Assembly (NCBI GenBank): GCA_963833495.1
Contig: CAWHYJ010000012.1
Location: 1-64,000 of the forward strand
Length of the DNA stretch: 64,000 nucleotides
Origin: Fodinibacter sp963833495
GTDB lineage: Bacteria > Actinomycetota > Actinomycetes > Actinomycetales > Dermatophilaceae
Direction: 5' to 3'
The notes under the pieces were generated by a model. It worked only from the letters and a program-made list of their open reading frames with translations. It had not been told where the DNA came from and searched no databases. Both the position numbers and the translations under genes were made by a program. Below, one piece after another: positions 17,072 through 24,787 of the stretch (the stretch's first letter is position 1; every line of letters begins with the position of its first letter).

Positions 17072-17844
17072 GCTGGCTGGCCGTCTGGCTCGTCGGGGTC
17101 GGGCTCGCCGACCTGGTGCGCGCCGCGGCCGGCACGAGCACCACCGCGCTGCGAGTCGCCATGGGGTCCGGGGCCGTCGCGGTGGCGGTGCTCGCGGCCC
17201 TGACCGCCCTGACCGCGCCCATCGACCTGGTGTGCCTGGCTGCCTCACTGGTGCCGCTGGTGCTGTGGGTGTGGTGGTCCGCCGAGGCGGTGGCCACCGG
17301 TGGCGGCAACTGGCGGGCCCTGGCGGCCCTGGCCGTGGGGGCCGGCTGGCTCGTCGGGCTCAGCGGGTGGGCGTCACCGGCCGGCGGCCTGTTCGGCCGC
17401 TGGCTGCGGTGGGCCGACCTGCCGCTCGTCGACCCGCAGGCGCCGCCCGCGCAGGTGCTGCTCGTCGTCGGCCTGCTGCTGGTCAACCTGGCCACCGCCA
17501 ACGTCGTCGTGCGGCTCGTGCTGCTCGGCGTCGGGGCGATGCGCCCTGTGCTCCCCATGCGCACCAGCAGCGACCCGCAGCCCTCCGACCAGCTGCGCGG
17601 TGGGCGGCTGCTCGGGCCCATGGAGCGCGTGCTCATCATCGGCCTGGGGCTGGCCGGCCAGCTCACCGCTGCCGGGCTGGTCATCGCGGCCAAGGGCCTG
17701 ATCCGCTTTCCCGAGCTGCAGGCGAAGCGCGACGACCGCACGAGTGTCGACGGCGTGGGCATCGACGCGGTCACCGAGTACTTCCTCGTCGGCTCGTTCG
17801 TGTCGTGGCTGGTGGCCCTGGTCAGCCTCGCGGTCACGCGCTGA
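17068..17844 (+). CDS. Multi-pass membrane protein, partner of the SatD-type regulator
   Basis: This 258-residue protein has about six hydrophobic segments (SWLAVWLVGVGLADLV, AVAVAVLAALTAL, LVCLAASLVPLVLWVWW, a segment near 95-120, VLLVVGLLLVNLATANVV, VLIIGLGLAGQLTAAGLVIA, FLVGSFVSWLVALVSLAV). It starts at a GTG overlapping the stop of the preceding gene. A cytoplasmic loop (RTSSDPQPSDQLRGGRLLGP) is the only long polar stretch apart from one near the C-terminus. I recognise no enzymatic or transporter signature. Its coupling to the SatD-type gene is the best functional clue. The 3' end overlaps the convergent class II aldolase gene by eleven bases. Confidence 0.8.
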   Translation: MSWLAVWLVGVGLADLVRAAAGTSTTALRVAMGSGAVAVAVLAALTALTAPIDLVCLAASLVPLVLWVWWSAEAVATGGGNWRALAALAVGAGWLVGLSGWASPAGGLFGRWLRWADLPLVDPQAPPAQVLLVVGLLLVNLATANVVVRLVLLGVGAMRPVLPMRTSSDPQPSDQLRGGRLLGPMERVLIIGLGLAGQLTAAGLVIAAKGLIRFPELQAKRDDRTSVDGVGIDAVTEYFLVGSFVSWLVALVSLAVTR

Positions 17845-18463
17845 TGATGTTGCCCTTCCACTGCTGCGGGAAGTCCGAGGTCCGGTCGCCCGCGAGCAGC
17901 AGCCGGTAGGTCATCGTCGCGGCCTCCTCGAGGTTCAGCGCCCGGCGCAGGGCCATCGACACGGTGTCGCCGAGCGTCGAGCACCCGTGATGTGCCAGCA
18001 CCACCGCGTCGTGGTCGCGGGCCGCCTCGGCGGCGGCGTCGGCGATCTCCTGTGAACCGGAGGGGTGGAAGGGCACCCGGCCGGCGCTGCCGAGGTAGTA
18101 CTGGTGGTCGAGCGTCGTGAACCGCAGCGGCATCCCGAGCATGTCGACGAGCAGCACGTGCTGGGGGTGCAGGTGCACGATGCAGGCGGCATCCGGGCGC
18201 ACGGCATACGTGCGCTGGTGCAGCTTCCACTCCACCGACGGGCGCGGCCCGGCGCCGACCGGCTCCCCGTCGAGGGTGAGCTCGGCGAAGTCGGCTGATG
18301 TCAGCCGGTCCAGCCAGGCGCCGGTGCCCGTGACCAGGAAGCGGTCGGTGCCGGGCAGCCGCACCGACAGGTTGCCACCGCTCGCCTGCACCAGCCCGCG
18401 CTCGACGAGGTGGCGGCCGGCGTCGACCAGCTCGGTGATGAGGGCGTCGCGTGGGGTCGTCAT
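17834..18463 (-). CDS. Class II aldolase/adducin-family protein
   Basis: This 209-residue protein belongs to the zinc-dependent family of FucA, AraD and MtnB. It shows the substrate-loop block SGGNLSVR, the acidic PSVEWKLHQRTYAVRPDA, the metal-ligand histidines in IVHLHPQHVL, and a third ligand in VLAHHGCSTLGDTV. Length is normal. The start ATG at 18463 fits the family N-terminus. Because mtnA is close by, it may cleave or dehydrate methylthioribulose 1-phosphate: either an MtnB dehydratase, or the aldolase of the DHAP shunt known from Rhodospirillum and E. coli. Other sugar phosphates are equally possible. No Shine-Dalgarno is obvious. Confidence 0.82.
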   Translation of the reverse strand: MTTPRDALITELVDAGRHLVERGLVQASGGNLSVRLPGTDRFLVTGTGAWLDRLTSADFAELTLDGEPVGAGPRPSVEWKLHQRTYAVRPDAACIVHLHPQHVLLVDMLGMPLRFTTLDHQYYLGSAGRVPFHPSGSQEIADAAAEAARDHDAVVLAHHGCSTLGDTVSMALRRALNLEEAATMTYRLLLAGDRTSDFPQQWKGNIISA

Positions 18464-18542
18464 GCCGCGATTCTCGCGCACCCGGGACACCCGTTCAGGA
18501 GGGGCTCTGCCGGCGCCGTGGCCCGAGGAGGGCGGACACGGC

Positions 18543-18572
18543 ACGGCCCGCCGGGACCACCCGGCGGGCCGT
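18543..18572 (-). terminator. hsp20 terminator hairpin
   Basis: A perfect 13-bp stem (18543-18555 with 18560-18572) has a four-base loop, starting 18 bases after the hsp20 stop on the minus strand. It is one of the strongest hairpins in the window. Confidence 0.8.
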
Positions 18573-18590
18573 CTCCTCAGCCGAGGTCGG

Positions 18591-19040
18591 TCAGGACGCG
18601 ACCGGCTGCTCCGTCTCGGCCTCGCTCGTGATGGTCTGGTGGCCACCGGTGTGGCTGACCGCGATCTTGCGTGGCTTGGCCTCCTCGGCCACCGGGATGG
18701 TGAGGGTCAGCACGCCGTCGGAGTACTCCGCCTCGATCCGCGACGAGGCGACGCCGTGGCCGAGGGTGAGCTGGCGGGCGAAGGTGCCGGTGGGCCGCTC
18801 GTGCGAGAGCCACTGTGCGTCGCGCGCGGCGTGCTCCCGGCGCTCGGCCCGGATGGTGAGCGTGCGGTCCTCGACGTCGACGTCGATGGATGCCGGGTCC
18901 ACGCCGGGCAGGTCGACCTGCGCGACGAAACGGTCGCCGGAGCGGTAGAGGTCCATCGGCATCGCGGCGGAGGCAGGCGTGCGCAGGGTACTGCCGAGCA
19001 TCCGGTCGAGGTCGCGGAAGGGGTCGAATGCTGTGGCCAT
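18591..19040 (-). CDS. Hsp20-family small heat-shock chaperone
   Basis: This 149-residue alpha-crystallin-type chaperone holds unfolded proteins without ATP. The ACD core runs from about residue 29 (MDLYRSGDRFVAQVDLPGVD) to the signature GVLTLTIPVAEEAKPRKIAV. It has a short N-terminal arm (FDPFRDLDRMLGSTL) and a polar C-terminal tail. The start at 19040 has a strong AAGGAGG. A HAIR-type inverted repeat lies about 42 bases upstream, pointing to HspR repression and heat induction. It is a single-gene unit with its own terminator. Confidence 0.95.
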   Translation of the reverse strand: MATAFDPFRDLDRMLGSTLRTPASAAMPMDLYRSGDRFVAQVDLPGVDPASIDVDVEDRTLTIRAERREHAARDAQWLSHERPTGTFARQLTLGHGVASSRIEAEYSDGVLTLTIPVAEEAKPRKIAVSHTGGHQTITSEAETEQPVAS

Positions 19041-19081
19041 GAGGTCCTCCTTGTGGGATCGAGGGGCGGTAGCCCCGGTTA

Positions 19082-19102
19082 CTTGAGTGGTTGTGACTCA
19101 AT
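19082..19102 (-). promoter_or_regulatory. HAIR (HspR-associated inverted repeat) upstream of hsp20
   Basis: CTTGAGT-N7-ACTCAAT matches the actinobacterial HAIR consensus CTTGAGT-N7-ACTCAAG with one difference. Another ACTCAAT half-site lies about 23 bases further out (19119-19125). HspR bound here would block the hsp20 promoter. The remaining gap to 19311 shows no gene or further signal. Confidence 0.85.
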
Positions 19103-19311
19103 TTTGCACCGCGGCCCTCACTCAATGCAAGAGCCAGGAGTGGACGCCGGGGCGCCGTCCGGCGGCGCGTCGCGCGCCGGCGGGTCATCGCCTCGGACGG
19201 TGCCGGGCCGGCTCGTCGGTTCCCAAGGTCCGGAACGAGACGGCGGGGTGACACCCTTGGGCCAGTGACGCCTCCCACACCCGGGAGCACCGACGACAGG
19301 GGACAACAGCG

Positions 19312-20043
19312 ATGGGCTTTCTCGACCGGCTCCTGGGCCGCACACCGCCGAGCAACCAGCAGCCCGTCGGGTGGGGAGACGCGGGGAACCTGCGCTCGCC
19401 GGCGACTCCAGCCCGACCGCCGGGCAGCGAGGAGGAGCGAGCCGTCGCGCGCTACCGCTACCTGCTGCGCACGGCCCCGCCCGAGCAGCTCGAGGCCCTG
19501 CACGCCGAGGCGTTCGCGAAGCTGACACCCGAGCAGCGCCAGGAGCTGCTGCGCGAGCTGGCCACGGCATCCCCCGGCGAGGCGGGCACCTCGGCCGAGC
19601 CGGCCGACCTGGCGCGCGCCGCCACCCGTGCCGAGATGCGCCAGCCGGGCACCTTGCAGAACGCCTTCTCGCGCGGCTCGGGCGGGGGAGGCATGGGGAT
19701 GGGCGGGATGTTCGCCGGCTCGATGATGGGGACGATTGCCGGCGTGGTCGTCGGCTCGGCTGTCGCCAACATGCTCTTCGACGGGTACGGCGACAGCCCG
19801 GAGGCTCAGGACGCCGGTGACACCGGTGGGGATGCGGGGACGGACTCGGGCGACGGCGGCACCGACGCCGGGGGCGACGCGGCAGACGCAGGCTCCGGCG
19901 ACGCCGGCGGGGACGCCGGCTATGCCGCGGACACGTCGGGCACCGACGCCGGCGGAGACTGGGGTGGCGGCGGTGGAGGTGACTTCGGCGGCGGCGACTT
20001 CGGTGGGGGCGACTTCGGGGGCGGTGACTTCGGCGGGTTCTGA
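19312..20043 (+). CDS. Uncharacterised protein with Gly-rich segment and GGGDFGG tail
   Basis: This 243-residue protein has no family I can name with confidence. It begins MGFLDRLLGRTPPSNQQ. A helical part (EERAVARYRYLLRTAPPEQL, AFAKLTPEQRQELLRELATA) is followed by a Gly/Met-rich segment that could insert in a membrane (GMGMGGMFAGSMMGTIAGVV). Next comes an acidic Asp/Gly/Thr stretch, then four GGGDFGG units ending in DFGGF. Similar short tails occur in uncharacterised actinobacterial proteins. No Shine-Dalgarno is clear, but AGGGGA lies 14 bases upstream of the ATG. The tail is repetitive DNA and prone to copy-number change. Confidence 0.7.
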   Translation: MGFLDRLLGRTPPSNQQPVGWGDAGNLRSPATPARPPGSEEERAVARYRYLLRTAPPEQLEALHAEAFAKLTPEQRQELLRELATASPGEAGTSAEPADLARAATRAEMRQPGTLQNAFSRGSGGGGMGMGGMFAGSMMGTIAGVVVGSAVANMLFDGYGDSPEAQDAGDTGGDAGTDSGDGGTDAGGDAADAGSGDAGGDAGYAADTSGTDAGGDWGGGGGGDFGGGDFGGGDFGGGDFGGF

Positions 20044-20067
20044 GTCGGCGCTCGCATCGGCCCCGCG

Positions 20068-20655
20068 TCAGACCTGGTGGGCCACCCACCCCCCGGCGCG
20101 GTCCCACCCGAGCAGTGGTGACCCGCGCCACTCGGTGCTCAGCCACAGGTGGGTGAGTCCGTCGGGCACCACCGGCGGGTCCGTGGGTAGCCCGCCCAGC
20201 GGGGCGCTCAACCGCTCGTAGAGCGGCTGGGGCAGGCCGCCCTCGGCGACTCCGACGAACAGGTGCCGCTCGTCGACCCGGCCGGCCCCGGCCACCTTGG
20301 CGGCCCGCCGCGCCACGTGCGGCTCGGCGAGCAGGTCGCTGACGGCATCGGGCAGGGCGGTGAGGACGGGGTCCGCAGGTGGCGCCACGTCGTCCGGCCG
20401 CGGCCGGGTGCCGGTGCGGGACAACCGGTCCCGACCGAGCAGGGCCAACCCGTTGCGGGCAGCCGTGCCCGCGTGCGTGGTGACCTCGAGGGCGGCGGTG
20501 CGCCCGCTCGGGTAGGTGAGGTGCACGTCGTAGGCACCCTGGCGGCGGCCGACGTCGTGGGCTCGCGCGGTCGCGCCCGTCGCGCGCTCGACGAGGCGGG
20601 CCGCGACCTGTTCGTCGGCGCGCAGCCCGTCGAGGCGGCGGGGGTCGGACCCCAT
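20068..20655 (-). CDS. Conserved actinobacterial protein of unknown function
   Basis: This 195-residue protein has two recognisable blocks. AYDVHLTYPSGRTAALEVTT resembles the D-x(n)-E-x-T/K strand of nuclease-like folds, and LTHLWLSTEWRGSPLLGWDR is near the C-terminus. The similarity to a nuclease core is only suggestive. TAGCCT (20662-20667 on the minus strand) lies six bases before the ATG, a leaderless arrangement. It is convergent with the preceding Gly-rich gene (24-base gap). No operon partner is evident. Confidence 0.7.
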   Translation of the reverse strand: MGSDPRRLDGLRADEQVAARLVERATGATARAHDVGRRQGAYDVHLTYPSGRTAALEVTTHAGTAARNGLALLGRDRLSRTGTRPRPDDVAPPADPVLTALPDAVSDLLAEPHVARRAAKVAGAGRVDERHLFVGVAEGGLPQPLYERLSAPLGGLPTDPPVVPDGLTHLWLSTEWRGSPLLGWDRAGGWVAHQV

Positions 20656-20714
20656 GGAGGGAGGCTAGGCGACGGTGGGCAGCTCGTTCACCCCGAGCGC
20701 CGGGCGGGGCCTGC

Positions 20715-22151
20715 TCAGAACGGAGAGTTGTACTCGATGACGCCCTCGCGGATGGCGGTCGCCACCGCCTCCAGCGTCGAGTGGGCCCCCAGCGTGCTGA
20801 TGACCCCGTTGATCTCGTCGCGGGCAGCCTCGGGGCTGCACGAGAACGCGAGGGCGACGGTCTTGTTCGTGGCTCCTCGGGCCAGCATCGCCAACACCTC
20901 GAGCTGGCGATCGGTGAGGTCCGACCCCATCCCGCGGTTGGACTTCGGCAGCCGGGGGAGCAGCCGGGCCATGGCGGCGGGCGAGAGCAGGGCCTCGCCG
21001 GCAGCCACCGTGCGCACGGCGCTGGCCACGTCGGAGGCGGCGCGGTCCTTGGTGAGGTAGCCGGAGCAGCCAGCGTCGATCGCCCGCAGCAGCAGGCTGT
21101 CGTCGGTGGACCCCGAGATCATCACGATCATCGTCTCGGGCCATCGCGCCTTGATCTCGGTCGCCGTGACCACGCCGTTGCCCTCGGGCATGTCGAAGTC
21201 GAGCAGCAGTACGCGCGGCCGCAGGCGTTCCACCAGGGTCACCGCCTCGCGCCCCGTGGCGCCGGTGCCCAGCACCTCGATGTCGTCCTCGACATCGAGC
21301 AGCCGGGTCAGCCCCTCGGCGAACAGGCGGTGGTCGTCGACGACCACGACGCCGACGGATCCCGCGCTGGGATCTCGGCCGAGGTAGCGGTGGATGGCCC
21401 GGTACAGCACGTCCTCGTCGAGGCGTGGGGACGTCGGCTCGGCGGCGACCGAGGCGACCGTCGGGTCCTTGGCGGGCTGGTGCGCCACCTGCCTGAGCCG
21501 GCCGGTCAGCTCCGCTCCGTGCTCGGCCGCCGCGCGGATCTGGGCGAGGTACTCATCCATCGAGCGGCCCTTCACCGCGCGTTCGATGAGCTCGCTGTAG
21601 ATCAGCATGACGCTGATGATGTTGTTCAGGTCGTGCGCGATGGCGGAGAGCTCGACCGTCTCGGCGGCCGGCGGCATGGCCTGCTGACCGGCCCCTGGTG
21701 CCGGCCGGTCGGCCGGGGGCTCACTTTCGGGCGGCGGTGTGCGTTCGCGGATCGTCAGCGTGACCCGTTGCCCCGAGTCGTCACCAGCGGCCGGACCCAG
21801 CCGGACCTCCGCAGGGAACGGCGGTCCCCCGCGCCGACGGGCGGACAGCACCAGGTCGACGCCGGCCGGGCGCGGGCCGAGATCGGTGACGCGGTCGGCG
21901 ACGAGCACGTCGATCGGGCAGCCGACCAGGTCCTGCGCCGGCCACCCGAAGAGCTGCTCGGCCCCCGGGTCGACCCCCTCGATCTGACCGCTGGCGTCGA
22001 CCTCGATGACGCCAGCGGGAACGGGTGCGTCGCGCTCGCGCTGCCCGTCGTCATCCGGCTCCACCGTCACCCTGCCGTTCCTGGCGCCCGGGACCGCCGT
22101 CACGCCGTCTCGGCTCAGTCGTACCACACGCACGCCCGACCCGGCAGGCAC
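20715..22151 (-). CDS. PAS - histidine-kinase dimerisation helix - receiver - LuxR-HTH fusion regulator, no ATPase domain
   Basis: This 478-residue protein has an unusual domain order. A PAS domain (about 45-135: GVIEVDASGQIEGVDPGAEQ, LFGWPAQDLVG) comes first. A kinase-type dimerisation/phospho-acceptor helix follows, with His173 in AIAHDLNNIISVMLIYSELI. A receiver domain has acidic Asp272-Asp273, phospho-acceptor Asp318 in LLLDFDMPEGNG and Lys368. The C-terminus is a NarL/LuxR-type HTH (LTDRQLEVLAMLARGATNKT). No N, G1 or G2 boxes of a HATPase domain exist, so it cannot phosphorylate itself. It could take phosphate from another kinase, the obvious candidate being the divergent hybrid kinase 104 bases away. 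The GTG at 22151 is the longest start; the true start could be up to 30 codons later. Confidence 0.88.
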   Translation of the reverse strand: MPAGSGVRVVRLSRDGVTAVPGARNGRVTVEPDDDGQRERDAPVPAGVIEVDASGQIEGVDPGAEQLFGWPAQDLVGCPIDVLVADRVTDLGPRPAGVDLVLSARRRGGPPFPAEVRLGPAAGDDSGQRVTLTIRERTPPPESEPPADRPAPGAGQQAMPPAAETVELSAIAHDLNNIISVMLIYSELIERAVKGRSMDEYLAQIRAAAEHGAELTGRLRQVAHQPAKDPTVASVAAEPTSPRLDEDVLYRAIHRYLGRDPSAGSVGVVVVDDHRLFAEGLTRLLDVEDDIEVLGTGATGREAVTLVERLRPRVLLLDFDMPEGNGVVTATEIKARWPETMIVMISGSTDDSLLLRAIDAGCSGYLTKDRAASDVASAVRTVAAGEALLSPAAMARLLPRLPKSNRGMGSDLTDRQLEVLAMLARGATNKTVALAFSCSPEAARDEINGVISTLGAHSTLEAVATAIREGVIEYNSPF

Positions 22152-22255
22152 ATCGAACCGTCGGCGCGCACGGGGTGCGAGGGCGTACGGTGAGGCTCAG
22201 GCTGCGGCTGGGCGACGTCCGGCACCACGCGGCCCCGCCCCAAGGGGAGGACGAG

Positions 22256-24274
22256 ATGGCACTGCCGCAACCTTCCTCGCCCTCGAGCGAACCGGCTGAC
22301 AGCCTGTTCGACCGTCGCCTGGCGGCCTTGCTGGAGGCGGCCCCCGACGCCCTCGTCTGCGTCGAGCCCAGTGGCCGGATCGCCCAGCTCAACGAGCGGG
22401 TGGGTGCGCTGTTCGGCTACGACCGTGACGAGCTGCTCGGTGCCGAGGTCGAGGCGCTGCTTCCTCAGGCCCTGCGGGCTCGCCACGTGCGCCACCGGGC
22501 CGACTTCAACGCCCAGCCGCGGGTGCGTTCGATGGGCTCCGGGCTGGCCCTGGTCGCCCGGCACCGCGACGGGTCCGAGATCCCGGTCGAGGTCAGCCTG
22601 GTGCCCTGGCTCGCGGGCGAGCCGGGGTGGGTGATCGCAGCGATCCGCGACGTCACCAAGGAGCGGGCCCTCGAGGCGGCATCCGCGGAGAGCGAGGCGC
22701 GCCTTCGCCAGATTGCCGAGAGCGTCGACCTGGTCTTCATGCTGCTGCAGCTGCACCCACTCGCCTACCTCTACGTGAGCCCCAAGGCCGAGCACCTGAT
22801 CGGGGTCGGCGGCCAGGCCGCGACCGACGGCGACCGCGCCCTCGTGCTCTCGCTCGTGCACCCCGACGACCGCACGGCGGTGGAGGAGGGCTTCCTGGTC
22901 GACGCGCTTCAAGGGCTCCCGGCGCAGTCCGAGCACCGCCTGATCTCCTCCGACGGCCAGGTGCTCTGGGTGCACGTGGTCGCCACGCCGGTGCAGGTGC
23001 CCGACGGGCCGCCGCAGCGCACAGTGATCACGATGGAGGACGTCACGGCCCGGGTGCTCGTGGCGGAGGCGCTGCGCGAGGCAGAGGCCGCGGCCCGCGC
23101 GGCCAACGACTCCAAGAACCACTTCCTGTCGCGGATGAGCCACGAGCTGCGCACCCCGCTGAACGCCGTCCTGGGCTTCGGCCAGCTGCTCAGCCGGCAG
23201 CTGGCGGGCACCGAGCACGCGGAGTCGGTGTCGTACGTGCTCACCGGTGGTCAGCACCTGCTCGAGCTCATCAACGACGTGCTCGACATCTCGCGCATCG
23301 AGTCGGGCGAGATGTCGCTGAGCCTGGAACCGATCCACCTGGCGGCGCTGGTCGACGAGACCCTGCAGCTGATGGCGCCCCTCGCCCTGGCCGGGAACGT
23401 GACGTTGTTGCCGGCGGCGGGCGCCGCAGACGTGCTGGTGCTGGCCGACCGCCAACGGGTCAGGCAGATCCTGCTCAACGTGCTGTCCAACGCCATCAAG
23501 TACAACAAGGACGGTGGCCACGTCTGGGTCAGCTGGGTGCTCGACGCCGACGTGGTGCGGCTCAGCGTCCGCGACGAGGGGCCCGGCATCGCGCCCGAGC
23601 TGCACCGACGCCTCTTCGAGCCCTTCGACCGGTTGGGCGCCGAGAGCACCTCGGTCGAGGGTGCCGGCATCGGCCTGCCGCTGACCCGCTCGCTCGCCGA
23701 GCTGATGGGCGGGAGCCTGGGCATCAGCTCCACCCCGGGGCAGGGGGCCACCTTCACGGTCACTCTGCCCGCCCGGGCGGGCGCCCCCGAGCCGCAGGCC
23801 CAGTCGGCCGCCGCCGCGATCGCCCGCTCCGGCGTCGGCCAGGACGGGTGCGCCGACCCGGTCACGGCCACCCTGCTCTACATCGAGGACAACGAGCCCA
23901 ACGTCCAGGTGGTCGAGCACCTCCTCGCACTGCGGCCGGGCTGGACGATGATCCACGCGTCGTTGGGTCGACTGGGCGTCGAGCTGGCCCAGACCCACCA
24001 CCCCGACCTCGTGCTGCTCGACCTGCACCTGCCCGACCAGTTCGGCGGCGAGGTGCTGCTGGCCCTGAAGCGGCGGGACGACACCAAGGACATCCCCGTG
24101 GTGGTCCTCAGCGCCGACGCCTCCCCGGGCCTCGCGACCCGGCTCGTGCACGCCGGCGCCGACCGTTTCATCACCAAGCCGCTCGACGTCGAGGTCGTGC
24201 TCGGCCTGCTCGACGAGGTGTCCCGAGGGCGCTTGCGCGAGGACAGCGGCTCCGACCGTGGAGGCCGTGAATGA
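22256..24274 (+). CDS. Hybrid sensor histidine kinase (PAS-PAS-HisKA-HATPase-REC)
   Basis: This is a soluble 672-residue kinase with no membrane segment. PAS1 covers about 20-135 (LLEAAPDALVCVEPSGRIAQ, RDGSEIPVEV). PAS2 covers about 150-270. The HisKA helix has His296 in SRMSHELRTPLNAVLGFGQL. The HATPase domain has an N box with Asn412 (LNVLSNAIKYNKDGG), G1 (DEGPGIAP), F (LFEPFDRLG) and G2 (GAGIGLPLT). The receiver has LLYIEDNEPNVQ, Asp589 in LVLLDLHLPD and Lys641. The start at 22256 has AAGGGGAGG nearby. It overlaps the next gene by four bases and is divergent from the ATPase-less regulator, so the three probably form one phosphorelay. The stimulus is unknown; PAS domains often bind haem, flavin or small ligands. 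Confidence 0.95.
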   Translation: MALPQPSSPSSEPADSLFDRRLAALLEAAPDALVCVEPSGRIAQLNERVGALFGYDRDELLGAEVEALLPQALRARHVRHRADFNAQPRVRSMGSGLALVARHRDGSEIPVEVSLVPWLAGEPGWVIAAIRDVTKERALEAASAESEARLRQIAESVDLVFMLLQLHPLAYLYVSPKAEHLIGVGGQAATDGDRALVLSLVHPDDRTAVEEGFLVDALQGLPAQSEHRLISSDGQVLWVHVVATPVQVPDGPPQRTVITMEDVTARVLVAEALREAEAAARAANDSKNHFLSRMSHELRTPLNAVLGFGQLLSRQLAGTEHAESVSYVLTGGQHLLELINDVLDISRIESGEMSLSLEPIHLAALVDETLQLMAPLALAGNVTLLPAAGAADVLVLADRQRVRQILLNVLSNAIKYNKDGGHVWVSWVLDADVVRLSVRDEGPGIAPELHRRLFEPFDRLGAESTSVEGAGIGLPLTRSLAELMGGSLGISSTPGQGATFTVTLPARAGAPEPQAQSAAAAIARSGVGQDGCADPVTATLLYIEDNEPNVQVVEHLLALRPGWTMIHASLGRLGVELAQTHHPDLVLLDLHLPDQFGGEVLLALKRRDDTKDIPVVVLSADASPGLATRLVHAGADRFITKPLDVEVVLGLLDEVSRGRLREDSGSDRGGRE

Positions 24275-24681
24275 CCGAGCCGGCCACGGGCGCTGGGGGA
24301 GAGGGTGCCGCCATCCTCGTCGTCGAGGACTTCGCGGCGCTGCGCGTCCTGCTGACGCGGGTGCTCGCCGCGGCGGGCCACCACATCACTTCCGCCGAGA
24401 ACGCACAGGCGGCGCGGGCCGCGTGCGAGGCGGCCGACTTCGACCTGGTCGTCACCGACGTGGCGATCCCCGGAGGCAACGGCGCCGACCTCGCCCGGCA
24501 GGTAGCGGCCGACCGACCCGGCCTGCGGGTGCTCTTCGTGTCGGGCAGTGCTCCTGACGACCTCGACCTCGAGGTGCCCGGAGCCCGTACCGACTTCCTG
24601 CAGAAGCCGTTCGACATCGACGAGCTCGTCGCGCGAGTCGGTGGCCTGCTCGACGACGACAGGTCGGCGTCGCAGGCCTGA
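24271..24681 (+). CDS. Single-domain response regulator
   Basis: This 136-residue protein is a receiver only: ILVVEDFAALRVLLTRVLAA with acidic residues at 19-20, phospho-acceptor Asp63 in LVVTDVAIPGGNG and Lys112 in FLQKPFDIDEL. The ATGA overlap with the hybrid kinase shows translational coupling. Without an output domain it probably shuttles phosphate or acts by protein contact. Confidence 0.93.
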   Translation: MTEPATGAGGEGAAILVVEDFAALRVLLTRVLAAAGHHITSAENAQAARAACEAADFDLVVTDVAIPGGNGADLARQVAADRPGLRVLFVSGSAPDDLDLEVPGARTDFLQKPFDIDELVARVGGLLDDDRSASQA

Positions 24682-24787
24682 CCTGCGGGGACCTTCGCCT
24701 CGGATGCCGGGTGATTGCCGCCCGTGGCGCGCGGGAGGACGATGGGGGTCTGGTAGGCCGGGCCGAGCCCAACGACGGTGGTGAGCA

